Source: Aquificota bacterium (GTDB taxonomy: Bacteria; Aquificota; Aquificia; Aquificales; Hydrogenothermaceae). Taken from it: a stretch of DNA of 11,908 nucleotides. Made by a program: the position numbers and the translations under genes. This document shows, piece by piece, positions 1-6,447 of the stretch (its first letter is position 1; each line of letters opens with the position of its first letter). The DNA lies in assembly GCA_013153235.1 (NCBI GenBank), contig JAADEU010000070.1, forward strand, positions 1 through 11,908, given 5' to 3'. Under the pieces are notes generated by a model. It saw only the letters and a list, made by a program, of their open reading frames with translations. It was not told the origin of the DNA and ran no database searches.

Positions 1-23
1 TTCACTCGGAAACCATTGATAAA

Positions 24-107
24 TGCGAGAGGCGGGAATCGAACCCGCACGGCCTTGCGGCCAAGGGATTTTAAGTCCCTCGCGTCTGCCAATTCCGCCA
101 CTCTCGC
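24..107 (-). tRNA. tRNA-Leu (anticodon UAA)
   Basis: On the minus strand this folds as a class II tRNA. The 7-bp acceptor stem is GCGAGAG with CTCTCGC. T8 is followed by a D-arm containing GGCGGAATTGGCAGACGC, then an anticodon arm with loop CTTAAAA (anticodon TAA). A long variable arm (GGCC, loop GCAA, GGCC) and a T-arm with GCGGG/CCCGC around TTCGAAT complete it. The long variable arm and A73 discriminator fit leucine. The CCA end is not encoded, because the bases after A73 are TTT. It reads UUA/UUG codons. The 23 bases after its 3' end, at the window edge, show no terminator. Confidence 0.97.
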
Positions 108-125
108 ATTTTCAGGGGATTATAT

Positions 126-154
126 ATTATATGTAAACTGCACTGTTATTACAA
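126..154 (-). promoter_or_regulatory. sigma70-type promoter of tRNA-Leu
   Basis: Read on the minus strand, a -35 box TTGTAA (149-154, 4 of 6 consensus) and a perfect -10 box TATAAT (126-131) are separated by 17 bp. Transcription would start near 119, about 12 nt before the mature tRNA 5' end. A second overlapping TATAAT lies at 119-124 but has no matching -35. The boxes are seen directly; their use is inferred. Confidence 0.6.
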
Positions 155-184
155 TCCATCCGGTTTTAATTTTTTACAGATGTA

Positions 185-213
185 TTGACCTGTGTTGATT
201 TTAACAATAAAAT
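185..213 (+). promoter_or_regulatory. sigma70-type promoter reading toward mlaF
   Basis: TTGACC (185-190, 5 of 6) and TAAAAT (208-213, 5 of 6) are spaced by exactly 17 bp, giving a predicted start near 220. It sits across the apparent GTG start (192) of the EAL remnant, so that codon would not be in the transcript. The likely productive target is the MlaF-type gene at 613, which has no other clear promoter. The boxes are seen; the function is inferred. Confidence 0.5.
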
Positions 214-599
214 TTGTAATAGAAATCACAGAAAACTCATTTGTGGAAAATTTTTCCCTCCTTGAGGAACTGATAACATATGCAAGGGAAAATGATATTC
301 TGTTTGCCCTTGACGACTTTGGAGCCGGAATAGCCTCATTTGGTTATGTATCAAAACTACCTGTGGACATAATCAAAATAGATGGCTCGATAATAAACAA
401 ATGCACTGCAGATAAAAAACACCAGGCCATAATGAAAGCCATTTCAGTACTGACAAAGGAGCTGGGAATCAAAACCGTGGCAGAGTTTATTGACAGCCCT
501 GAAAAATTGGAAAGATGCTGTGAGTTTGATATTGATTACGGACAGGGGTTTTATTTTGGCAGGCCGGTTGATATAGAACAGTTTCTCCAAAAGTTGTAG
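192..599 (+). pseudogene. C-terminal remnant of an EAL-domain c-di-GMP phosphodiesterase
   Basis: The frame (nominal GTG start, 135 codons) matches only the second half of an EAL domain. It has IEITEN (residues 10-15), DDFGAG (41-46), LPVDIIKID (56-64), KTVAEF (94-99) and YGQGFYFGRP (116-125). These carry the metal-binding Glu and two Asp, the catalytic-site Lys and the late Gln expected in the family. The first half of the TIM barrel, including the EAL signature itself, is missing, as is any GGDEF or sensor domain. A TGA stop lies in frame at 186-188, just before the start, and the tRNA-Leu gene begins about 85 bp upstream, so the rest cannot be hidden in another frame nearby. There is no ribosome binding site before 192. 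The preserved part has no frameshift or stop, so the deletion may be recent, or the fragment may still be translated from an unusual start. Full-length EAL domains are about 240 residues. I read it as a 5'-deleted pseudogene; a degenerate but expressed domain is the alternative. Confidence 0.75.
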
Positions 600-612
600 T
601 AAAATAACTCAC

Positions 613-1404
613 ATGAAAGAAAAAATAATAGTAAAAAATCTGACAAAAAAATTCGGAAACAGAACAATACTGAAGAATATCTCATTCGATGTGAAAGAGG
701 GTGAGATATTTGTACTTATGGGGGGAAGTGGTAGCGGTAAAAGTACCACCATTAAACACATTATTGGCCTGCTGAAACCTACAGAAGGACAGATAATAAT
801 AGACGGAACAGATATCACAAAACTGTCTGAAAGGGAACTTATAGATTTTAGAAAAAAAATGGGATATCTGTTTCAGGAAGGGGCTCTATTTGATAGTCTG
901 AAGGTATGGGAAAATGTGGGTTTTTACTTTCTGGAAAACACGGACATGCCTAAAGAACAGATTTATAAACTTGCCCAGGAAAAACTGGCCCTTGTTGGAC
1001 TGAAAGGGATAGAGGAGTTATACCCTTCTGAACTTTCTGGTGGGATGAGGAAAAGGGTATCCCTGGCAAGGGCCATTTCCACAAATCCAGAAATCGTTCT
1101 TTACGACGAACCCACCTCCGGACTGGACCCTGTTACAAGTGCAATGATTGACAATCTGATTGTGGACCTGAGGAATAACATAGGGGTTACCTCTATAGTG
1201 GTAACACACGACCTTGACAGTGCTTTTGGAATTGGGGACAGAATAGCAATGATACACAGAGGTGTTATATATGCAATAGGAACACCTGAAGAAATAAAAA
1301 ACAACCCAGACCCTATCGTACAGCAATTTATTAACAGAAGTGCCGAGGGACCTATAACAGAAGAGTTGTTTAAAGAGATGCAGTCTGAGAAATCCCTAAA
1401 ATGA
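613..1404 (+). CDS. mlaF: MlaF-type ABC transporter ATP-binding protein (phospholipid/retrograde lipid transport)
   Basis: This is a 263-residue ABC ATPase with a complete set of motifs: Walker A GGSGSGKS (37-44), Q-loop Gln88, signature LSGGM (141-145), Walker B with D165 and E166, and H-loop His199. The FQEGALFDSLKVWENV stretch after the Q-loop and the signature continuation MRKRVSLARAI are typical of the MlaF/Ttg2A/YrbF branch. In that branch the protein powers the inner-membrane MlaFEDB complex, which moves phospholipids between the outer and inner membranes, and its partners are the permease MlaE and the MCE protein MlaD. Neither partner is adjacent: the EAL remnant lies 13 bp upstream and thrC 39 bp downstream. 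They must be outside the window or elsewhere in the genome. No convincing ribosome binding site precedes the ATG, and the only good upstream promoter is the one at 185-213. Family assignment is firm; the exact substrate is inferred. Confidence 0.9.
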   Translation: MKEKIIVKNLTKKFGNRTILKNISFDVKEGEIFVLMGGSGSGKSTTIKHIIGLLKPTEGQIIIDGTDITKLSERELIDFRKKMGYLFQEGALFDSLKVWENVGFYFLENTDMPKEQIYKLAQEKLALVGLKGIEELYPSELSGGMRKRVSLARAISTNPEIVLYDEPTSGLDPVTSAMIDNLIVDLRNNIGVTSIVVTHDLDSAFGIGDRIAMIHRGVIYAIGTPEEIKNNPDPIVQQFINRSAEGPITEELFKEMQSEKSLK

Positions 1405-1410
1405 TATAAT
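1402..1410 (+). promoter_or_regulatory. Extended -10 promoter of thrC
   Basis: TGATATAAT is a perfect extended -10 element (TG, one base, TATAAT). Its first three bases are the stop codon of the MlaF gene. There is no good -35 box 16-18 bp upstream, which extended -10 promoters do not require. Transcription would start near 1417, leaving a leader of about 27 nt containing the AGGAGG at 1428-1433. Confidence 0.5.
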
Positions 1411-1443
1411 AATCTCCTAACAATAACAGGAGGAATAAAAAAC

Positions 1444-2514
1444 TTGGGCTTGTGTAAATGGGAAGGGATAATAAAAGCATATAAAGAGTTTCTGCCTGTT
1501 AATGAAAATACTCCTATAGTAACCCTCTGTGAAGGGAACACACCTCTGGTTGATGCCCCAAACCTGGCAAAAAAGATAGCCCCTGACCTGGACATAAAAA
1601 TATACCTCAAATATGAAGGCCTTAACCCAACAGGTTCTTTTAAAGACAGGGGTATGACCGTTGCCATATCAAAGGCAAAGGAAGCAGGAAAAACAGCGGT
1701 TATATGTGCCTCTACAGGAAATACTTCTGCCTCTGCAGCTGCATACGCCGCAAGGGCAGGGATGGATGCTTACGTTATTCTGCCTAAAGGTGCTGTAGCA
1801 CTGGGTAAACTTTCACAGGCTATGGTTTACGGGGCAAAAATTATAGCCCTTATGGGCAATTTTGATGATGCCCTGAGTATTGTCAGAGAAATAGGGGAGA
1901 AATACCCTGTAGAGGTTGTAAACTCTGTAAATCCTTATAGAATAGAGGGACAGAAGACAGCTGCATTTGAGATTATAGACGCCCTGGGGGATGCCCCGGA
2001 TTTCCACTTTATACCTGTTGGTAATGCAGGAAATATCACCGCATACTGGAAAGGTTATAAAGAATACAGGGAAGCTGGCAAATCAACAAAACTCCCCAGG
2101 ATGATAGGTTGGCAGGCCGAGGGAGCTGCACCTATAGTAAAGGGCTTTCCAATAAAAAATCCACAGACCATCGCAACTGCAATAAAAATAGGAAATCCAT
2201 ACAGCTGGCAGCCTGCACTGCAGGCAGCAAGAGAAAGTAACGGATTTATAGATGCTGTTTCCGATGAAGAAATACTTGAGGCTTACAGACTTGTTGCATC
2301 ATCTGAGGGTGTTTTCTGTGAACCGGCCTCAGCAGCATCTATAGCAGGTGTGATAAAGGCATACAGAAGGGGTCTTTTCAAAGGTGGTGAGACCATTGTA
2401 TGTACACTTACAGGAAACGGCTTGAAAGACCCTGACACAGTAATAAAAGCAAGTGATAAACCTGTAGAAATGCCACCTGACATAAATGAGATTGCAAAAT
2501 ATTTAGGGCTATGA
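1444..2514 (+). CDS. thrC: Threonine synthase
   Basis: This PLP enzyme converts O-phospho-L-homoserine to threonine and phosphate, the last step of threonine biosynthesis. The 356 residues show the PLP-lysine motif NPTGSFKDRG with Lys67, the asparagine-containing STGNTSASAAAYAARAG stretch, the phosphate-binding loop GNAGN (193-197), CEPASAASIAG and the C-terminal TLTGNGLKDP. Length and motifs fit the short bacterial/archaeal class of threonine synthase (about 350 residues). The start is TTG at 1444. AGGAGG at 1428-1433 ends 10 bp before it, and no in-frame ATG lies nearby. A second in-frame TTG at 1450 is possible but further from the ribosome binding site. The gene follows an extended -10 promoter and overlaps panE by 4 bases (ATGA), so the two are probably translated together. 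Confidence 0.96.
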   Translation: MGLCKWEGIIKAYKEFLPVNENTPIVTLCEGNTPLVDAPNLAKKIAPDLDIKIYLKYEGLNPTGSFKDRGMTVAISKAKEAGKTAVICASTGNTSASAAAYAARAGMDAYVILPKGAVALGKLSQAMVYGAKIIALMGNFDDALSIVREIGEKYPVEVVNSVNPYRIEGQKTAAFEIIDALGDAPDFHFIPVGNAGNITAYWKGYKEYREAGKSTKLPRMIGWQAEGAAPIVKGFPIKNPQTIATAIKIGNPYSWQPALQAARESNGFIDAVSDEEILEAYRLVASSEGVFCEPASAASIAGVIKAYRRGLFKGGETIVCTLTGNGLKDPDTVIKASDKPVEMPPDINEIAKYLGL

Positions 2515-3449
2515 ATATAGCTGTTGTTGGTCTTGGTGCCCTGGGAATTGCATTTGCCACTTTTTTAAAAAAGGCTGGAAATACTGTTTATGGAATAACA
2601 AAACCTGAGTATCTAAACAGATTCCCGGGCGGAACCGTCCATGTAAAAGGTATCTGGGGAAACCACTCAGCCAGACTGGACGGTATATATCCATCGCCGG
2701 CTGATATTAAAGAGAAAATCCGGCTTGTGATACTCACAGTAAAATCCTACGACACGGAAAAAGCCCTTACCCAGATAAGACCGATAGTCTCAGAAAAAAC
2801 CCTGATAATGATTGCCCAGAACGGATACGGTAACTACGAAAAAGCCGTTGAGATGTACGGGAAGAAGAGGGTCATCCTTGCCAGGGTAATTTTCGGTTCA
2901 AAGGTAGTAAACGGTAACACCGCTGAAATCACAGTATCGGCAGACGATGTAAGGATTGGAGACCCTTCTGGAAAAATAAATAGAGAAGATGTCATTGAGG
3001 TTGTAGAAACCATCAATTCCTCCGGAATACCGGCCTCTTACAGCCCTGATGTGTACCAAATCCTCTGGGATAAAATACTCTACAACTGTGCCTTAAACCC
3101 TCTGGGAGCCTTACTGGATGCAACCTACGGACAGCTTGCAGAAAATCCAGAAACAAAAAAGATAATGGATAACATCATCACGGAGATATTTCAGGTAACG
3201 GAAAAAAACAACATAAAACTGAGATGGGAATCACCCCAGGCATACATTGAGCATTTTTACGGAAGATTAATCCCACCTACAGCAAAGCATTATCCCTCCA
3301 TGTACTACGACCTGAAATCAGGCAAAAAAACAGAAATAGACGCACTCAACGGTGCGGTGGTTATGCTGGGCAAAAGGGCGGGTGTCCCCACCCCTGTAAA
3401 TGAAACAATTACCAGACTGATTAAATTCAGAGAGAAACAGTTTCAATAG
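2511..3449 (+). CDS. panE: 2-dehydropantoate 2-reductase (ketopantoate reductase family)
   Basis: This 312-residue protein of the PanE/ApbA family should reduce ketopantoate to pantoate with NADPH, in pantothenate/CoA biosynthesis in the cytosol. The N-terminal Rossmann fold carries GLGALG (7-12), followed by TVKSYDT with Lys78 and AQNG with Asn104. The C-terminal helical domain carries LWDKILYNCALNPLGALL with Lys188 and Asn192, and KKTEIDALNG with Glu275. These align with the substrate-binding and catalytic Asn98, Lys176, Asn180 and Glu256 of the E. coli enzyme. The family also contains reductases of other 2-oxo acids, so the pantoate role is likely rather than certain. The start overlaps the thrC stop. 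A 12-bp T6A6 run at 2561-2572 falls inside the coding sequence. The last 23 bp overlap the end of the convergent coiled-coil gene, with no terminator between them. Confidence 0.9.
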   Translation: MNIAVVGLGALGIAFATFLKKAGNTVYGITKPEYLNRFPGGTVHVKGIWGNHSARLDGIYPSPADIKEKIRLVILTVKSYDTEKALTQIRPIVSEKTLIMIAQNGYGNYEKAVEMYGKKRVILARVIFGSKVVNGNTAEITVSADDVRIGDPSGKINREDVIEVVETINSSGIPASYSPDVYQILWDKILYNCALNPLGALLDATYGQLAENPETKKIMDNIITEIFQVTEKNNIKLRWESPQAYIEHFYGRLIPPTAKHYPSMYYDLKSGKKTEIDALNGAVVMLGKRAGVPTPVNETITRLIKFREKQFQ

Positions 3450-3948
3450 CCCTTTCTATCTTCCTGCTGAGTCTTTCAACAAGTGACTGGAGCTGAGAAA
3501 GAAGATATGAATACTCCCTCATAAGCTTTTCCTTTTCCCTTTCAAGCTCCTCCTCCTTCTCAAGAAGTTTATCCTCCTCAAACATCAATTCCTCAAGCTG
3601 CTTTTTAAGCTGGTCAATTCTGTCTGAAAGTTCGGTGGCTTTTGCTATCAGTTTATCCCTGTCCTTTAACAGTCTTTCATACTCCCTTGGGGAATCAGCC
3701 TGTTGGAGAAGCTTCCTGTGTTTTTTGATTTTCTGTTTTGTTTCATTAAACTGGTGTTCAAGTTCTCTGAGCTGGCGTGAAAGGGTGATTATCTGTGTTT
3801 CCTTCTGTACAAGCTGATTTTTTACCTCCGAAAGCTGGGAATCTATCTGTTTTAATCTCTCCTGTACCTGCTGGATATGTTTTTCTATGGATTCCACCCG
3901 TTTTTCCAGCTTCTGGACTTCTCCGGAAATTCCTTTTAACTCTTTCAT
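3427..3948 (-). CDS. Long coiled-coil protein resembling the DUF164 coiled-coil hairpin, no zinc ribbon
   Basis: This 173-residue protein is almost entirely charged heptad-type coiled coil, rich in Lys, Glu, Gln and Leu, with no Cys, no signal peptide and no membrane segment. Two long helices (about 4-83 and 88-165) are joined at ADSPREYERLL (84-94). That hinge, with its E-Y pair followed by a second coil, resembles the hairpin of DUF164/CT398-like proteins. Those normally end in a four-cysteine zinc ribbon, which is absent here. The start at 3948 is chosen because AGGAGG (3955-3960 on the complement) lies 6 bp before it. The frame stays open a further 20 codons upstream, to 4008, but that part has no ribosome binding site and a non-coiled sequence. 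The gene is divergent from rph and converges on panE. The function is unknown; a scaffold or tether is a guess. Confidence 0.8.
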   Translation of the reverse strand: MKELKGISGEVQKLEKRVESIEKHIQQVQERLKQIDSQLSEVKNQLVQKETQIITLSRQLRELEHQFNETKQKIKKHRKLLQQADSPREYERLLKDRDKLIAKATELSDRIDQLKKQLEELMFEEDKLLEKEEELEREKEKLMREYSYLLSQLQSLVERLSRKIERAIETVSL

Positions 3949-4062
3949 TATGACCCTCCTTTTTTTCTCTTTTTTATTACAACATATTTCCCAAAATTTC
4001 CTTTTCAAACAGATATTTATGTTAAAATTTTGTGTTTGTAAAAATATTTCTGGAGGAGCATA
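3949..4062. promoter_or_regulatory. Divergent intergenic region between the coiled-coil gene and the rph operon
   Basis: These 114 bp must hold the start signals for both directions. Toward rph, TAAAAT at 4023-4028 is a fair -10 box with a weak TTTTCA at 4002-4007 (15-bp spacing), and GGAGG at 4052-4056 is the ribosome binding site. Toward the coiled-coil gene, TGTAAT (3976-3981 on the complement) is a possible -10 without a clear -35, and AGGAGG lies at 3955-3960. The region is very AT-rich. The ribosome binding sites are convincing; the promoter boxes are weak. Confidence 0.4.
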
Positions 4063-4854
4063 TTGCGCCCAGACGGAAGAAACCCAACACAGCTCAGGCC
4101 GGTAAAGATAATAAGGGATTTCAACATATATGCAGAAGGCTCTGTTCTGATAGAGATGGGAAATACCAAGGTTATCATTACCGCGTCCATTGAAGAAAAG
4201 GTTCCACCATTCCTCAGGGGTACCGGACAGGGATGGATAACTGCAGAATACGCCATGCTTCCCCGCTCCACTGAAAGCAGAAATATCAGAGAGGTTGTAA
4301 GAGGAGCACCATCAGGCAGAACACAGGAAATCCAGAGGCTTATAGGAAGGTCACTCAGGGGTGTTGTTGACCTGAGGAAATTAGGTGAGAGGACCCTATG
4401 GGTGGACTGTGATGTGATACAGGCAGACGGGGGTACCAGAGTTGCTTCCATAACAGGAGCCTTTATCGCCGTAGCAGATGCAATGATAAAGATAACAGAG
4501 GCAGGCCTCGTAAAACAAAATCCTCTGAAGGATTATGTGGCTGCCGTTTCAACAGGAATTGTAGGAAAAGAGGTTGTTCTGGACCTTAACTTCAAAGAGG
4601 ATTCCTCTGCAAAGGTGGATATGAATCTGGTTATGACAGGAAGCGGAAGTTTTGTGGAGGTTCAGGCAACAGGGGAGGAATACTCATTTACCCAGGCTGA
4701 GTTTGACAAAATGCTTGAGTACGGAAAACTCGGTATAAACAAGCTTATACATATACAGAAGCAGTTTATTGAGGGAATTCCCTCAATAGGACACTGGAAA
4801 AGGAAGGATATTAAAGAGTTTGTTTATGTAGACAAGGAGGAAGTTAATGGGTAA
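4063..4854 (+). CDS. rph: Ribonuclease PH
   Basis: RNase PH is a phosphate-dependent 3' exoribonuclease that trims tRNA precursors and forms a hexameric ring. Hallmarks are the N-terminal RPDGR, SGRTQEIQRLIGRSLR with Arg86, DGGTR with the phosphate-binding Gly124-Thr125-Arg126, and EDSSAKVDMN with Asp180 and Asp186. This numbering coincides with that known for the family. The usual length is about 240-255 residues; here it is 263, with a basic-acidic tail from about residue 240. The start is TTG at 4063, because GGAGG (4052-4056) lies 6 bp upstream and family members begin with (M)RPDGR. It is the first gene of a six-gene operon and overlaps purA by 8 bp. Positions 4767-4788 inside its 3' part form a perfect 22-bp palindrome. 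Because mature tRNA-Leu here lacks an encoded CCA, 3' trimming by such an enzyme would be needed. Confidence 0.96.
   Translation: MRPDGRNPTQLRPVKIIRDFNIYAEGSVLIEMGNTKVIITASIEEKVPPFLRGTGQGWITAEYAMLPRSTESRNIREVVRGAPSGRTQEIQRLIGRSLRGVVDLRKLGERTLWVDCDVIQADGGTRVASITGAFIAVADAMIKITEAGLVKQNPLKDYVAAVSTGIVGKEVVLDLNFKEDSSAKVDMNLVMTGSGSFVEVQATGEEYSFTQAEFDKMLEYGKLGINKLIHIQKQFIEGIPSIGHWKRKDIKEFVYVDKEEVNG
4767..4788. repeat. Perfect 22-bp palindrome inside rph
   Basis: The half-site TATTGAGGGAA (4767-4777) is followed immediately by its exact reverse complement (4778-4788), centred on an EcoRI-like GAATTC. It encodes the IEGIPSI region of RNase PH and ends 58 bp before the purA start. A loopless inverted repeat of this length suits a dimeric DNA-binding protein. 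In RNA it could form a stem of about 9 bp with a small loop. The symmetry is seen directly; any function is inference. Confidence 0.6.
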
Positions 4855-6136
4855 AAGCCTTGTAATCCTCGGCTCCCAGTGGGGAGACGAAGGAAAAGGT
4901 AAAATAGTAGACCTTCTTACCCCTGATTATGATTACGTGGTAAGGTATCAGGGGGGAAGTAATGCCGGCCATACTGTAATAGTCGGTGATAAAAAGTATG
5001 CCCTCCACCTTATCCCTTCAGGAATACTAAGGGAAGGCAAAAAAAATCTGATTACCAACGGTGTGGTTATAGCCCTTGAAGAGCTCATAGCAGAGATGGA
5101 TAAGGTAAAGGATGTGGCCGGGGATTTTGAAGGCAGGCTCTACATCAGTGACAGGGCCCACATAGTGTTTCCGTATCACAAACTCCTTGACGGTCTTTCT
5201 GAAAAATCAAAGGGCGAGGCCAAGGTTGGAACCACCCTCAAGGGAATAGGTCCTGCATACATGGCCAAATATGCAAGAACAGGTATCAGAATTGCAGACC
5301 TGTTTGACCCTCCTTACTTCAGAAACAGACTGGAAAGTGCAATAAATGAGGCAAAAAACATAGCTGAGAAGATATACGGTGCCGAGTTCAATCTGTCTGT
5401 GGATAAAGTATATTCAGATACCATGAGGATGTTTGAGAAGATAGCCCCTCTGGTAACAGACACCTCACTGATGCTGGATACTGCCCTGAGAAAAGGTGAA
5501 AGGGTATTGTTTGAGGGGGCACAGGGAACGATGCTTGATATAGATATGGGGACGTACCCTTATGTAACATCATCAAACGCTTCGGCCCTTGGGCTGTGTA
5601 ACGGTACAGGGGTTTCTCCAAAACTGATAGGACAGGCCGAGGTTTTTGGCGTAAGTAAAGCATACGTCACAAGAGTTGGAGCAGGTCCATTTCCAACTGA
5701 ACTGAATGACGGCACAGGACAGAAGCTCAGGGATGAAGGACACGAGTATGGAACAACAACAGGCAGACCAAGAAGATGTGGATGGCTTGACCTTGTGGCA
5801 CTGAGATTTGCTGCCAGAATTAACGGTATGGACGGGCTTATAATAACAAAGCTGGACGTTCTGGACCACTTTGATGAGATAAAGGTGGCTGTAGCGTACG
5901 AGTACGAGGGAAAGCTAATCAAGGATTTCCCAGCATCTCTGAAAATCCTTGAAAAATGCAAACCTGTTTATAAAACACTTAAAGGCTGGGATAAAAGCAC
6001 TTCAGGACTTAAAGACAAAGACCAGCTTCCTGACCAGGTCTGGGATTTTATAAAAACTATTGAAGAAGAGACATCTGTACCTGTTGTTATGCTTTCAACA
6101 GGACCTGAAAGGTCCGAATACATATGGCTTAAGTAG
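4847..6136 (+). CDS. purA: Adenylosuccinate synthetase
   Basis: This enzyme makes adenylosuccinate from IMP, aspartate and GTP, the first committed step from IMP to AMP. The 429 residues are full length for the family. Seen are the P-loop GSQWGDEGKGK with catalytic Asp14, QGGSNAGHTV with catalytic His42, the IMP-binding GTTLKGIGPAY region, TTGRPRRCGWLD (304-315) that contacts aspartate and IMP, and the guanine-specifying TKLD (334-337). The start ATG is 6 bp after AGGAGG (4835-4840) and lies inside the end of rph, with an 8-bp overlap. The stop codon TAG is part of the AGGAGG used by the next gene. The gene is probably co-transcribed from the rph promoter; a separate promoter within rph cannot be excluded, given the palindrome upstream. 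Confidence 0.98.
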   Translation: MGKSLVILGSQWGDEGKGKIVDLLTPDYDYVVRYQGGSNAGHTVIVGDKKYALHLIPSGILREGKKNLITNGVVIALEELIAEMDKVKDVAGDFEGRLYISDRAHIVFPYHKLLDGLSEKSKGEAKVGTTLKGIGPAYMAKYARTGIRIADLFDPPYFRNRLESAINEAKNIAEKIYGAEFNLSVDKVYSDTMRMFEKIAPLVTDTSLMLDTALRKGERVLFEGAQGTMLDIDMGTYPYVTSSNASALGLCNGTGVSPKLIGQAEVFGVSKAYVTRVGAGPFPTELNDGTGQKLRDEGHEYGTTTGRPRRCGWLDLVALRFAARINGMDGLIITKLDVLDHFDEIKVAVAYEYEGKLIKDFPASLKILEKCKPVYKTLKGWDKSTSGLKDKDQLPDQVWDFIKTIEEETSVPVVMLSTGPERSEYIWLK

Positions 6137-6147
6137 GAGGAGTACAG

Positions 6148-6438
6148 ATGGACAGGGCCGAATCACTGAGGCTTCATGAGGCTCCTCCTGAATCTGTCCT
6201 TGCACAGGTAGGAGACCTGCATTCCACAGATATCCTTGTACTGCTGTTTTTGATTCTGACCCTGGGTATGCTGACATACATATATCTGGTATGGAAAAAC
6301 AACAAAAAGCCGCCTGAGGAGAGAAGGTCTAACTTTGCACTATTTCTGATAGCCCTTAATGTAGGCTTCTTTGTTACAGTGATGTTCTTTGTTTACAGAT
6401 TTGTTATAGTTGGTCTGAAATATCTTATGTCCCATTAG
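6148..6438 (+). CDS. Small membrane protein with two transmembrane helices, function unknown
   Basis: The 96-residue product has two hydrophobic helices, at about 29-49 and 63-88. They are joined by a positively charged loop (KNNKKPPEERR, 50-60). By the positive-inside rule the loop is cytoplasmic and both termini face the periplasm. The acidic, amphipathic N-terminus (1-28) contains two prolines and two histidines. I do not recognise a family. AGGAGG at 6135-6140 overlaps the purA stop codon and lies 7 bp before the ATG, so translation is very likely. It is followed after 9 bp by the 526-residue gene, and the two may act together. A holin-like or accessory subunit role would be guesswork. 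Confidence 0.85.
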   Translation: MDRAESLRLHEAPPESVLAQVGDLHSTDILVLLFLILTLGMLTYIYLVWKNNKKPPEERRSNFALFLIALNVGFFVTVMFFVYRFVIVGLKYLMSH

Positions 6439-6447
6439 GAAAGAGGT

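Noticed and set aside
24..107. tRNA-Leu as an attachment site for an integrated element
   Set aside because: Integration normally occurs at the tRNA 3' end, which here faces the window edge; no integrase or repeated tRNA end is seen.
16..198. A 60-codon plus-strand open frame over the tRNA region
   Set aside because: It reads through the antisense strand of a perfectly folding tRNA-Leu and has no ribosome binding site.
852..859. Run of eight A in mlaF as a programmed frameshift site
   Set aside because: The zero frame continues through the full ABC domain, and no alternative frame product or stimulatory hairpin is apparent.
1101..1667. A 188-codon minus-strand frame across the mlaF/thrC junction
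   Set aside because: It lies opposite two well-supported genes and their promoter and shows no recognisable domain.
2561..2572. T6A6 run early in panE as a possible phase-variation or slippage site
   Set aside because: It encodes normal residues of the Rossmann fold, and such short runs are expected in AT-rich DNA.
4017..4451. A 144-codon minus-strand open frame opposite the start of rph
   Set aside because: It is antisense to conserved RNase PH codons, has a composition typical of a shadow frame and no ribosome binding site.
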